The notes below the pieces were generated by a model that searched no databases, was not told the DNA's origin, and saw only the letters and a list, made by a program, of their open reading frames with translations. From Anisodus tanguticus (taxonomy: Eukaryota; Streptophyta; Magnoliopsida; Solanales; Solanaceae): DNA of 64,000 nt. The stretch spans positions 54,773,513 through 54,837,512 of the forward strand of contig CM067539.1 in assembly GCA_034509755.1 (NCBI GenBank), given 5' to 3'. Positions 1 to 11,236 of the stretch are shown here, in pieces; position 1 is the first letter of the stretch, and the number at the start of each line of letters is the position of its first letter. The position numbers and the translations under genes are program-made.

Positions 1-3000
1 ACTGCTTTTGCTTCGGAGGTAGAGAAGGAAGCTGATAACTATGGTGATTGTGAAAGACTTGCCAAAGCTTTCTTGCAAGAGCTAAATACATTTGAGATTC
101 CGCTCCTAAAGAGCAAAGCAGTCATAGACGCAAACCTTAGAGAGAAGGAGAACTTCAGTGACCTAAAAGATGAGATAAATGCGCAAATTTTACAAGCTCA
201 GGCCGATTTAGAAGATCTCAAGAGGCAACTTGAAGAAAGCAAGATAGAGAGGCAGCACAAAGAAGAGTGTGAGGCCATCAGGAAGTTGGTTGCTATGCAG
301 CCTCCAAGATCTGAAACTCAGAAGGTTATTACAGAGCTTGAGAAAGAGATTGCAAAGTTGGGAGCAGAGAATACTGCTAGTTCAAGAACATTGGAGCTTC
401 GGAAAAAGCAATTTGCGCTTCTATTACACGTGGTACGTATCTTTCTATAAAATCCGCCTCCTGATTTCTGCAGAGAGCTCTAGCTGGAAATTCCTAATTG
501 CTTGTATTGAATTATGGTAGCTAAAATAGACTCTAGGAACTAAAGAGAACTGACATAACACACTAATGAGAAACAGGTCCACAACTTCTTTAGAGAAGGA
601 TAATTTCCCTCATTAAGGATGTCACTTCGGAATTCACATTTTGCATACTTTTTATGTACTTTAAACCTTTAAAATTGGAAAGAGACTCTCTTTACCTGAC
701 TTTCCCTATTGGCTTTGACTGCTTCTTTTTTTTTGCTTTTTTATTTTGGTATAATGTCAACACTCTAATTTTAAGTATAGCAATGTTTTGCACCAAAAAA
801 AAAAGAAGTAAAGCAATGGTGAAATTATGGTGAATTCATATGAAAGAAATAATCATCATTAACAAGTGAAAATGCCAGGCTTCTCAAAGTTTTCTTTGTT
901 TGCTTCTAGTACTGATGATGGTCGTTTATCAAGCATCATTTTTGAAATATCGGGGTAAACATGAACCACTCTAGGTCACCAAGCCCTTCTCAGAAGTCTA
1001 AGGTTAACTTCCAAAATATTTTTCTGAAATTCTTTTTATTACCCTAAGGAACTTGACGTTGAGTAATTTTGTCTTGTTTTTCTTTTGGGTATAACTGTTC
1101 GTTATCCGGAATCCACTGGCCAGACTTATTTGAATACGCCCCAAAAGGCCCATTGAAGGGGGAAGTTACCAAGATTTCCATGAGCAGGCTCGAACTTGAG
1201 ACCTCTGGATAAGGGTGGAGGGATCCGATCCATCTCACCACAACCCTTGGCGGTAGTATTTATGTCTTGTTAACAATTGTACGGTGACTTCACTGAATTT
1301 TCATCTTTTAAATTGGTTATTTTCTTTTCATTAACATTTCAAAGTACATGATTTGAATGTCAATGAAGGGTTTCTTAGCTTGAATAGAACTACAACATAA
1401 GAAGAAACAACTTAGAGCCTTCTTGCTGATTCTTGTTACCAGAATTAGTAAATGTGGATGAGAAAATAATTGAGCTTCTCACTTCCGAAATGTCAAGGCT
1501 GAACCATAGCACTAGGTCAAGGCCTCCTTGGGCCATTTGCAAGAATCTTATTTTCCCATCAATGCCTTTAGTTTTCTTTTTGAACCTCCATTCTTAATAT
1601 TAACAAGCTCAGTGTCTAATGATTAGATTGAATATGTAATAAATGTTAGGAGGAATGTTAATGACACCCCTTATTGATCATTTTAATTGCAGTAACTTTA
1701 ATGGGCTTAAAGCATCTCAAACTTTGAACCGTGCTGCTCCATCACTGTGAAGAGCTATGCTAGAATTAGTTTTGGTCCTCCTTCCCCATTCTGTCACCTT
1801 CCATAGTATAATGGTCACATGCTAATGTTCCTTCAATAAGCTTTTTTCCATTGACATTCACATTTCACATACTTTTGTATGTACTTTAAAGCTGTAAAAT
1901 CGGTAAAAGACTATCTTTACTGGCTTTCCCTATTGGCTTTGAATGCGGTTATTTTCTTTTCTTTTCTTTTTTTTGGTATTAATGACTCTCTAATTGTAAC
2001 TAAAGCAATGGTGAAGTTAGAGAGGTTGAAAGGTAGAAGTATTACAAGGAGTGGTACACGATTGGAATATGCCAACCGACGTGAGAGACAAGTTTAATAA
2101 AGTGGCTACAAAGCGAACAATGTCTCTAAGATCCAACGTATATGTAAGATGGGTATCACAGAAATGCCCCAGTGTTAGCTTAGCACGTGATGTATGCCTG
2201 CTTAGTAAAGTCTTTTATCTTCCATTCAGGGGTCATGAATGATTTACAGAAACGAAGGGTGAGTGCGAGTTATCAGTATTTATCAAATCTGTTCCTATCG
2301 AGGAAGAGTACTTCTAGGCTTTCCAGGAATTGGAATTATTGAAGCTCTTTATACTTTTCTGGAACGAATCCTTTCTAAAGAAAGGTCTGCGTATACTTTT
2401 AGGCGCTCGTCATGAGTTCGAACTTTACCGCATTCTAAAGTCTGGTATTTAAATGGAGAAGGGTAAAAAGACAGACCCATTATCCACTAAGTTTCAGATT
2501 GTGCCGTAGCTGGTTCTTGAGGATTCCTTTGTTATAAAATGAAAAGATGGGTATCACAATTTGCGGATGTTAAGATGGACGTGCGGTCATACAAGGTTAG
2601 ACATGTTAGAATAGGATTTGTATATAGTATCCTACATGGAAAAGGATTGTGATGTAGTGTCTATAAATAGGACTCAATGTAATAATGTAGATGCACAATT
2701 TAATAATATTTTTCTCTCATAATTTCTCACAAGGAAAAAATCACTAGACTAGAAATGATTACGCTCAAACAGAAGGTGCAAAAAGCACACATAGAGGACA
2801 AAAGCAGAAGGTCGCCGAAGATGGTTTGGTCGTGTTCTACAGAGATATCCGGATGCACCGACTCGTAAGTCTTGAACCATGATGGTTGGAAGTGTTAAAC
2901 TAGAAGGAAGTAGACTTAAAATCACATGGAAAGAAGTTGTATCAGAAGATTTACAATCTTTTAGAATCCATGTAGAATTAGTGGAAAATAAAATACAATA

Positions 3001-4477
3001 GAACCAAAGGAAACATATTATATTGTATGTACTAACTAGTTGAGATTAGGGGTGGCCAGTGGGTCGGGGCGGGACCAATCCCGGCGGGATGGGGTAGGGT
3101 CGGGACGAGAATAGGTCTCGTCCCGCCACATCCCGCGCGGGAGGGGGCCGGGATTTGGGGGGGCGGGACGGGACGGGTCACGGGATTTGGGGGATTTTTT
3201 TTATAAATTGAATTTGCAACACTGAAATTGACATTCACACCTACATTACCACGAAATTTCGACGTTGAAATCTATTGTATATCGTCAGATCTTTACTAAA
3301 GAAAAGGGAAAATTAGAAACCAATTTGGGGGAAAATTCAAATTGATTGGGAAAACGGACGTTTTCCTAAAAATTGGCGACGCCAAACCGCCTTAGTGCGG
3401 TTTGACCGGATACGTCTCGAAAAAATACGCAAAAAAAAATAAAATCGGATAAAACGGACATCCAAGCGCAGAGTTATGACCATATAAAGTTGCACCAATT
3501 TACAACTAAATGCCAATTGAATTAGATTTTTAACAACTCAATGCTTCCGTGATATGTTAATTAAGTTCATGCCGCATTCGACTTCCATAAAAGCTTCATA
3601 GGTTGGCTTCAATCTAGCCAGTCAAAGACAAATGTACCATTAAATGCCAATAAAGCTTCATAAATTGGCGTTCATAACACATCTCATGTTGCTACTTTAT
3701 TTGTTCATAATATGATTATTGCATGGTGTTCTGTAAACAATTCTTACATGCTATTCAAGTTTTCCGAGTCCTCGTAAGCTCTACGAACAATTATCTACAT
3801 TATATAAATGATAGCAATACTGGAGTCGATAATTTAACTCAAAAGAATTAACAAGTTCACTATTCACAATTTACCGCTTATGAGATGGTAGGAAGATTTG
3901 TGTGAAAAATGAAGAGGAAAATAAGATATTTATAGTTGAGAAATAGGGTTAAAGTGTAAATATACCAACTTAGGGGGGCGGGTCGGGATGGGGGAGGGAC
4001 GAGCCCTAGTCCCGTCCTGAGTTCGAACCCTGCTACCTACATTTCCGTTCCATTTTTTTTTTTGGGGGCCGGGGCGGGGTGGGGCGTGTATCGGGACGGG
4101 ACGGGATCGATCTGACCCGGCCCACTGGCCAACCTTAGTTGAGATTAAGGCTTAGTCTCATATTAGTCTAATATTTGGGAGGAGTCTTTTTATCTTGTTA
4201 CGTCATTTGTATAATCAATAAAAAATGTAGAGAACTTCCAAGGCTAGAGAAGCTAATTTATTGAATCTTAGAATGAGAAGTGTCTAAATAGAGCGAAGTG
4301 GGGAGAGGATTCATATACTGACCCAACTAGTTCAGCATTGAAATTGGTTGTTGTACTGTGGCATTTGGTAGAAAAACATTCCTGTTCAAGTTCAAGTAGG
4401 TTTGCCTTGTGAGCCTGATAACTATAGAGCTAAAAGTTCAACAAATTCAAAAATGAGTTATCGCACCTTGGGAATGA

Positions 4478-4517
<40 letters not shown>

Positions 4518-5317
4518 TCACGGCCTCGCACTCCCAAGTGCCAAAGCCTGAACCATAGCACTAGATCAAGGCCTCATGGGGCCATTGGGAAGAATCTTTT
4601 TTTCCCATCTATGCCTTTAGTTTTCTGTTTGAACCTCCATTCTTAAGATTAATAAGCTAGGTGTCTACTGATTAGAAAGAATATGTAATAAGTAAAGGTT
4701 AGAAGGGCCTTAATGTGAATGGCACCACTTATTGATCATTTTGCTTACAGTATCTTTAAGGGACTTAAAACATCTCAAATCTTGAACCGTGCTGCTCCAT
4801 CACTGTGAAGGGCTATACTAAAATTAGTTTTGACCCTTCTTTCCCTGTTCCTTCATCTTCCGCATAATGGTCATATTATGCTAATTCACATTTTGAGCTC
4901 TCATTGTTTTAGATATATTCAATTAGTCTCTAGGTTATTGTCACCTAGTGCAACTTCCAATTTCTATAAGTGAAGTGTCAGTCCAACTCTTCTAACACCC
5001 TTGAAAAGCAACTGACTTGTAATAAGCAGATGACAGGATCACTATTTGTAAAGGATCCATGTGAAATTTCATGTTTGTAGATAGGTAGGTAGTTTACATT
5101 TGTGTAAGTGCTTATTATTTTATCTGTATCTTGAGAACACTTTGATTAGTATTATGGATATCTTTTGCTGATGTTCAAACTTTTTCCTTAGGTTGATGAA
5201 TTGCAGAACACGATAGAGGAAGAACAAAGGAGCTTGATGGAAGAGTTGAGGAATGCAGTTGATGATCATAATAAGAGTGGGGTGGAGGGGGGTCCTGAAG
5301 CAATGGCCATGGATTAG
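1..5317 (+). CDS. THOC7: THO complex subunit 7 (THOC7), 3' part, two exons
   Basis: Exons seen: 1-432 (open from the window edge, frame 1) and 5192-5317 (stop TAG 5315-5317), joined in phase 0 across a GT..AG intron at 433-5191. The product is a subunit of the nuclear THO/TREX complex, which couples transcription to mRNA export. The visible protein is almost wholly coiled coil, with the family landmarks LREKENF, a PPRSETQK segment and LELRKKQFALLLHVV, continuing as DELQNTIEEE after the splice. This order matches THOC7 of animals and plants. The acidic tail ends in MAMD. The N-terminus lies outside the window, so the full length is unknown. The last intron is unusually long and full of repeats, but both splice sites look canonical and no lesion is seen in the exons. 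I am confident of the family. Confidence 0.9.
1062..1250 (-). mobile_element. tRNA-type SINE, reverse orientation
   Basis: Read on the minus strand, the block begins CCAAGGGTTGTGGTGAGATGG. It then carries a pol III B-box-like GGTCTCAAGTTCGAGCC followed by a unique body and an A-rich end near 1065. This pattern is that of a tRNA-derived SINE of the Solanaceae type. Ends are approximate and no target duplication was resolved. Confidence 0.55.
1490..1860 (+). repeat. Intron-internal duplicated block, copy A
   Basis: This block is repeated with substitutions and small indels at about 4540-4885. Shared landmarks are CTGAACCATAGCACTAG, ATGCCTTTAGTTTTCT, TTGAACCTCCATTCTTAA and GAACCGTGCTGCTCCATCAC. 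A second shared block (630-740 with 1855-1985, landmark TTTCCCTATTGGCTTTGA) flanks it. This is an old segmental duplication within the THOC7 intron. Confidence 0.75.
2780..2990 (+). mobile_element. RTE-type LINE C-terminal scrap
   Basis: One frame reads RWFGRV followed by RYPDAPTRKS and later WKEVVSEDL. This resembles the end of plant RTE-type LINE open reading frames (an RWFGHV..DAP signature). It is short, stop-containing and without clear ends, so this is a tentative call. Confidence 0.4.
3047..4137. mobile_element. Non-autonomous hAT element with 8-bp TSD
   Basis: The ends are TAGGGGTGGCCAGTGGG and, inverted, TAAGGTTGGCCAGTGGG. The element is flanked by the perfect 8-bp target duplication GTTGAGAT (3039-3046 and 4138-4145). 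About 150 bp at each end is very G/C-rich with CGGGACGGG motifs, while the middle is AT-rich and has no transposase frame. The 8-bp duplication and inverted ends fit the hAT superfamily. It belongs to the same family as 41207-42235. Confidence 0.85.
4482..4515. repeat. (TA)n microsatellite with short palindromic arms
   Basis: An uninterrupted TA dinucleotide run, bordered by TGACC on the left and GGTCA on the right, so that the whole tract is self-complementary. Confidence 0.9.
4540..4885 (+). repeat. Intron-internal duplicated block, copy B
   Basis: Second copy of the 1490-1860 block, in the same orientation and diverged. The inserted (TA)n tract and the hAT element lie between the two copies. 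Confidence 0.75.
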
Positions 5318-8284
5318 CAAGTTGCACCTAGATGCCGTAATTATAAGTTACTCTTTATGCATCATCTAACTATAGTATCTGTCACAGAAGATGGTTGATG
5401 TTAGTTGAATTTACTTTTACATTTATAAGCATTTAAAAATATTTACCTAATGGCTTTGATGAGCTAAAATACATCAATCCTAAAAACTATATTTTCTATG
5501 ATGCATAACTTACTTCATATTAGAGAATTTACATCTCAGCATTCATTTGAAGTGCAATGTTTGTATTGCATAAAACTACTGGAGAGGCATTTGCTTGTGA
5601 CAGTTTCTTTCAGGTTATACTAGGTTTTCTTTTGAGTAGTTCAAAAAAGTTTAACCTTTCAAGATTGCTAAGAGTCAAGTCGAGGACTTTTGGCAATATG
5701 AGTGCTATCCTCGGAAGTATAGGATAAGTTGGCTTCATTTTGATTTGGTGCTGTGTGTCGCCAGGTCACAACCTTGTCCTGAATTTACTATTTTACAATG
5801 ATGTTGAAGGTATAATCCAGCAGGCTGAATGAATCATGTTTGGTAGGGTCGAGGGGCTGTGAAGCCTTTCTTAGAATTGAGCATGAGAAATAGCACATCA
5901 CATTTCTGGCATCTTAGACACACATGTACTCTACATGCTCCACATACTAAGAATAGTAACATCTTTAAGTTTTAATACAGAACGATTTATTGTCTTTCTA
6001 TATCTCAGTTTAATGACTTCAGTCTTCATTTATGCAGTTGCCATGCTAAGGACGAGCCTTTGTCAGATGACAGATATGTCCAACCAATTGTTGTATTTTA
6101 GTATTTGGCACCATTTGGCTTGGAAATTCCTTTCCAAGAGACTGGCTTTTTCGAGGCATAGTGTAAACACCCCCCCCCCCCCCTCTTCCGCATTATTTTC
6201 TTATTTTTATTTTGACAATGTAATGGCTTTTCATTATGCTATTTAACAATGGGACTAAAAATAGTTTCTGGTTGTAGAAATGTTCAATATGACGAGTCTT
6301 TTATTGTGCCATCTTGAGTTTGACATGGACAAATTGGTGTGGCTAGAATGAAAGATGGAGTAAATACTGATGGAAAATACGACCTATAGATTGAAATCAC
6401 GATGATTTGAAATTGAAGTTTGGACATAATTTGAAATCATGAGGCGAAATCATGATGATTTGAAGTTGAAATTTTGTTTGGACATGTAATTTGAATTTCT
6501 TAAATTGTATTTTTTATAGACATAAAAACCTCGCAAGTTGTAAAAACCATCATTTTTTTTAATTCTTATACAATTTTATCAAATTGAGTAAGTCATAATT
6601 TGTAACAAACTTTATACGCTACTAGGACTTTCTTAAAAATACATCAATATATCAAATTTTAGTTTAATAAAATGAAAAATTGAACATGAGTTGTAGTGTA
6701 ACTACTCTTTAATATTATCTCCACATGGTTGGTAAGAGTAAATTTGTTATAAATATATACTATCAACTTGTAGATCTTTTAATATTTGATATAAATGGTT
6801 GGTAAACATGATTGATAAATATATCTACCAACTTATGAATCTTTCTTTACAAAATATAAACTTATGAGTTAACTTTTACATTTTAAAATTTTGAAATCAT
6901 GATTTGGAATCTCAAATGATGTCTTTTGAATGATTTGGAATCATGAGATGAAATCACATGTCCAAACGCCTACTAACTTTCTTTATTACTGCTGGACCGT
7001 TATGTTTTTTAGTTATCCAATTTTCTTCACTTAAATAGATAGAATTATTCCAACTATCAAATGTTAGATGGCTTTAATTAGTCAATTTGACCAATTAATT
7101 GAAGCAGTTTTTGATCTCCATTCTTCATAGTTTAAAAAATCAACTTATTCCGTGACTATAAGTAGGAGTTTTACTGAAGATGAAGTTGTATTTGATTAAT
7201 TTCTTTTGCGAAGAAGAGAAAAGATCATTTTTTTCTGAATTTATAAAGATGGAGTTGAACAAATTTGGAGCACTTTTCCAAATTCAGAATCCAACTCTAA
7301 ATTGGATTTGGAAATTCTATAATCAATCATGGCCAAACGACTCCTTAAAAGTGTCATTGAAGATTTAAGTTTTAGATGCAAAATTAAAAATACCTTTACT
7401 AGCTAATGTGATCATTTGACTACTAAAGCAAACTGAGGATAGTAAATTTTGGACGAAATGGGTAACAAATTCCCTATAGTGGAATCAGGTTATTTTTGTG
7501 TGTGCATGTAAAGAAAAAAAAAAGAAAAAAGTGAGAAGAATCTTGGAATTACAATTAACCACTAACAGAGAGAATAAAGATAAGAGTTACAATTAACTCA
7601 GTAACTAATTTTAGATTAGATGTCCATATAGAAGAATGAATACCCCAATTGGTATAGTGTTCTTAAAACATCACACTTATAATATAAAATTCCACTCAAA
7701 TCATTTTGTGTTGTTGTATTCGACAATGTGTACTTCTTCCTAATTAATAACAAAAAGACATAACTAAAAGTATTAAGGAAAGAAATTAAGAAAATTTGAC
7801 TTTCAAATAAGGAGAATAGTGACGGTAAACTAAATAACATCGTAAAAACATTTAAAGAATGATGATTGAGCATCCGATCGTCGAAATGTACTCCTTAAAT
7901 ATAGCTAAATCTGCAACCGGATGTAGTATATATGAGAAGGAGTTCATTAAAACTGAAGCTGAATACAACAAAAATGAATATGAACTAGTCATATAATAGA
8001 TTTCAATTTTTTTTGGATTGAGGTGTAATTAATTGATATTAACTAACATTATTATTTTCGTAGATGCAAGGACCTCAAGATTAGAAGTTAGAACATTAAC
8101 CTTGGGACTTGGGCTAGGCCTTATTAACCATCAACAAAGGGAATAAACAAACTCTTTTCACTTCAAAGTGGAATAAAAATAAAGTTATGCTACCAAAGTG
8201 TAACAGTCTCTATTTGAAATGATTAGTATTAACTTTTTCATTTCTTTTATTATTAACCTTTTCTTTTTGGTCCAAATTTTATTA
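5318..8284. other. THOC7 3' flank and intergenic DNA without genes
   Basis: AT-rich intergenic sequence. The first few hundred bases are probably the THOC7 3' UTR. A run of 14 C lies at 6170-6183. A MITE-like element is listed separately at about 6412-6972. The stretch 7100-7345 ends in a GGCCAAACGACTCC motif like that of other Solanaceae MITEs, but its partner end is unclear. No credible coding region is seen on either strand. Confidence 0.6.
6412..6972. mobile_element. MITE-like inverted-repeat element
   Basis: The left part has GTTTGGACATAATTTGAAATC. The right part read in reverse gives GCGTTTGGACATGTGATTTC followed by CATGATTCCAAATC. The ends are therefore imperfect inverted repeats around an AT-rich, non-coding core. 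No clear target duplication was found, so boundaries are approximate. Confidence 0.45.
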
Positions 8285-8522
8285 CTCCCTTCGTCCCAAT
8301 TTATATGACATCATTTGACTTGACACAAAGTTTAAGAGAGAAATGAAAGACATTTGAAATATTATGGTATAAAATAAACCTTATATATTTATGTGGCTAT
8401 AAATCATTTTATAAAGGTAAATAGAGAATTTTAATATTAAGTTACTTCTAATTATAAAAGGTGATACTTTTTTTGGGATATATTAAAAAAGAAAAGGTAC
8501 GGCGTAATTTGGGATGGAGGAG
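8285..8522. mobile_element. Stowaway-type MITE
   Basis: Starts CTCCCTTCGTCCCAATTTAT and ends with the near-inverse AATTTGGGATGGAGGAG, flanked by TA on both sides (8283-8284, 8523-8524). Its length of 238 bp, the TA target and the CTCCCTCYGTCCCA terminus are diagnostic of Tc1/mariner-derived Stowaway MITEs. Confidence 0.9.
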
Positions 8523-10297
8523 TATTTACCTTACCAATAGCCATTTTGGCATGTAGTTTAAAGTTAAACTCCTTTCACTTCTCTTCAAAATTGAATAAAA
8601 ATAAACTTATGGCACCAAAGTGTAATGTTTTCTAATGAAAATGATTAACTTTCGTTACACTTTCCGATCACCATTTTGGCATGTAGCTGCTGAGAACATC
8701 TAAAAATATATAATTCGTCTGTTTAAAAAAAATTATCTTATTTTTTATATTTAAAAATAATTTAACTCAATAAGATATTTATTATTATATAAATATTTAA
8801 TTTATTTTAAATTATATATTTCAAAAAAAAATTATTTTTTAAATTTCGTGGTAAGTCAAATTATGGAAAAGAATTGAAACAGACTGCACAAAGGCGCATT
8901 TGAGTACATATCGACTGTAAAACAGCACATATCCCATCCCCTTTTTGTCCCCTTTTCATTCATTCTTTACACACCATCATCTTCTTGGTAAGACCCTATT
9001 CGCAAAAAAGAATTCTTTAAATTCCCATAACTACAGTTTAATTTACATAATTCATGTGTTTCATTTCAAATTTGTCATCAATTTGACTTTTTTTTTAAAA
9101 AAAAAATCTCTTTTTATGTATCTATCTGTGTTTTTGTATGTTTTTTTCTTCAAGATTTTGTGTTCTATGTTTTTGATTGTGTAAAGGAGCTATCTGGATG
9201 GATAATTTGTATGATCTTGAGGATTGAAGATCATAATAGGGTATTTGTTGGGTTGATTATATGGTTAATTACTGTATATTTTGCTAAAATTACTTTCTTT
9301 CTGCTTAGAATATGTATTCTTCGGAAACATTTGTAAAGGGTCTTACCCTGTAGATTTACCTGATACCTGTGTTGGTAGGAGGTAGAAGGTACCTGATGGG
9401 ATAGTCGAGGTAGGTGTAAGTTGGCTTGGACACCTTTCTTAACCACAAAAAAGAATAGGGCCTTACCCCGTGTATAAAGGTGCGGGTAGAAGGAGAAAAA
9501 AGGCGTATACAAAGGAGCAACTCTACTGTTGCTTTGACCTTGAAATGTTAGTGAAATTAATAAATGGGGTTTTGAGGGTTCTTCAAAGTAAATTGGGATG
9601 AAGAATAAAGTATATAATGTTAGTGAAGTGGTTTTGAGAGTTCTTTAAAGTGAAGAAGTGTATTTGAATGTCACTATAGATTTGGAATAAGTATGCTCAA
9701 ATCTGTAGTTTTCCCTCTTTAAGAAATCATAGAAAAGGATTTTGAAAAAGAAGAAAAACCCACTTTCTTGACGAGAGAGGGTTCTTCTAGTAGTATAGCT
9801 CTCCACTTCCAACCAAGAGGTTGAGAAATTTGTATAACCAAGGGGAAATGTGGAGAACCCACAATTTACAATTTTCTAATTAAGAAGTCTCAGATGTACT
9901 TGACACCATATGGTCATTGATTCTCCCGATAGATCTCCAGGGAGGGGGAGGTTTTCATCTTTGGAGAGGGAGGGGGAGAAGGGGAAGGGTGGGTTTACCA
10001 GCTCCTAAAGGAAGAACAAAAAGAGGGATCTTTTAAAAATGGCTAAAAGGGGGAATGGAAATTTTAGATTTGGAAGGTCTAATATGACATTTGTTTTGGT
10101 GAATATGATTGATGCATGACATCACTTTTGGGCACTACCTGCTTGATGCATTTATCTGAAAACATTGTCTTATTTCATATAACGCAAGTGGTATTAACCT
10201 CTATTATAGTTGAACCAGTTAGTTTGTGGATGCAGGATGATCTGCAGCTTGGTTTAAAAAGTTTCAAGATTTGTTCAAGAAAAAGTGCTTATAAGTG
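8523..10297 (+). promoter_or_regulatory. Upstream region and probable intron-containing leader of the RHC1A-like gene
   Basis: Very AT-rich up to about 8870, then pyrimidine-rich sequence resembling a 5' leader. A good donor lies at 8988 (CTTCTTG/GTAAGA) and an acceptor ends at 10235 (GTGGATGCAG), so a roughly 1.25-kb leader intron is plausible. It would contain the SINE remnant near 9325-9450. This is inference; no transcript evidence is available. Confidence 0.4.
9325..9450 (+). mobile_element. SINE 3' portion
   Basis: The string of landmarks GGTCTTACCCTGTAGAT, ACCTGATACCTGTGTTGG, GGGATAGTCGAGGT and GGCTTGGACACC matches the 3' half of a common Solanaceae SINE. It ends in CCACAAAAAAG. The tRNA-like head is not recognisable. 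Confidence 0.5.
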
Positions 10298-11236
10298 ATG
10301 TCGAGTGGGAGCTATACACACTGGTGCCACAGATGCAGGCAGCCAATTCAGCCTCGAGGATCTAATTGTCTTTGCCCAAATTGTGGCGGAGGTTTCGTTG
10401 AAGAGCTCGATGACATGGTAGGTGCTAGATCTAATAATATTGAGGATGATCCTCATTTTGGATTAATGGATCCTTTCCCGGACCCAAGATTTGGTATAAT
10501 GGATGCCCTTGCTGCGTTCATGAGGCAGAGAATGGCAGGAAGAAACCCTAATTTTGACATTAGGACAAGATCCGGCATTGTTCCTGGAAATGGGAGGGGT
10601 TTTGGTTCTGGTCCATGGTTGATATTTCATGGCCAAACTCCTGTTAGTATGACTGAAAACGATGCATTCGAGTACTTTTTCAATGGAACCCCCGGAGGAA
10701 TGGGGCAGCGGCGACCTAATTTCGATGGTTTGATGGGGCCTGGGCTGGAGCAGTTAATCGAGCAGCTCAGTATGAATGATAGGCAGGGCCCACCACCAGC
10801 ACCTCGTTCTGCAATAGATGCTTTGCCTACTGTCAAGATCACACAGAGGCACCTCAACACTGATTCTCAGTGCCCGGTTTGTCAAGATAACTTTGAATTG
10901 GGTTCTGATGTGAAGCAGATGCCGTGTAAGCATATTTACCATTCAGATTGTATCGTACCTTGGTTGGTTCGGCACAACTCGTGCCCTGTTTGCCGTCTTG
11001 AGCTGCCTTCCCGAGCTTCTGGGAGTGCCAGAACTGGAAACGTTAGCAGTAGCAGCAACAGTAGTAGCAGGGAAAATAGCAGTCAGAACCAGGGAAGGAG
11101 GAATCCCTTTTCATTTTTGTGGCCTTTTCGCTCATCCAACCAAAACACTGGAAATTATGCTGAGAGGGGAGGAAGTAGCTCAACAGCACCCTATGAAGAG
11201 AACAACGAAACGAATTACCCTGCGTGGCGCTTTTAG
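10298..11236 (+). CDS. RHC1A: RING-H2 E3 ubiquitin-protein ligase, RHC1A/RING1-like
   Basis: A single-exon frame of 312 residues, starting at ATG 10298 and ending at TAG 11234-11236. The N-terminus is a plant-type zinc ribbon (C10-x2-C13 and C26-x2-C29, reading HWCHRC and CLCPNCGGGFVEEL). A glycine-rich middle and the conserved PPPAPRSAIDALPT linker follow. A RING-H2 domain spans about residues 192-233, with the C3H2C3 pattern CPVC..C-x-H-x2-H-x2-C..CPVC intact. The tail is Ser-rich with the RNPFSFLWPFRSS motif of the RHC1A subgroup. Proteins of this type transfer ubiquitin from E2 to substrate; the substrate here is unknown. The length is normal, all metal ligands are present and no lesion is seen. 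The upstream leader probably contains an intron. Confidence 0.92.
   Translation: MSSGSYTHWCHRCRQPIQPRGSNCLCPNCGGGFVEELDDMVGARSNNIEDDPHFGLMDPFPDPRFGIMDALAAFMRQRMAGRNPNFDIRTRSGIVPGNGRGFGSGPWLIFHGQTPVSMTENDAFEYFFNGTPGGMGQRRPNFDGLMGPGLEQLIEQLSMNDRQGPPPAPRSAIDALPTVKITQRHLNTDSQCPVCQDNFELGSDVKQMPCKHIYHSDCIVPWLVRHNSCPVCRLELPSRASGSARTGNVSSSSNSSSRENSSQNQGRRNPFSFLWPFRSSNQNTGNYAERGGSSSTAPYEENNETNYPAWRF

Larger units (their letters stand above)
433..5191 (+). other. Last intron of THOC7 (4.76 kb), repeat-filled
   Basis: Donor GTACGT at 433 and acceptor TTCCTTAG ending at 5191. No host exon is visible inside. It contains a reverse SINE (about 1062-1250), duplicated blocks (630-740 with 1855-1985; 1490-1860 with 4540-4885), a stretch resembling a retroelement LTR with TATAAATAG (about 2560-2730), an RTE-like scrap (about 2780-2990), a hAT element (3047-4137) and a (TA)n tract (about 4482-4515). 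Confidence 0.8.

Noticed and set aside
3032..3238. Pro/Arg-rich open frames in the G/C-rich hAT ends (also 41168-41436 and 42026-42384)
   Set aside because: Low-complexity translations of the repeated CGGGACGGG/CCCCGCC units; they occur on both strands and mirror each other.
5935..6246. 103-residue + frame in the THOC7 3' flank
   Set aside because: It has no domain, includes a homopolymer-C proline run, and lies in AT-rich intergenic DNA.
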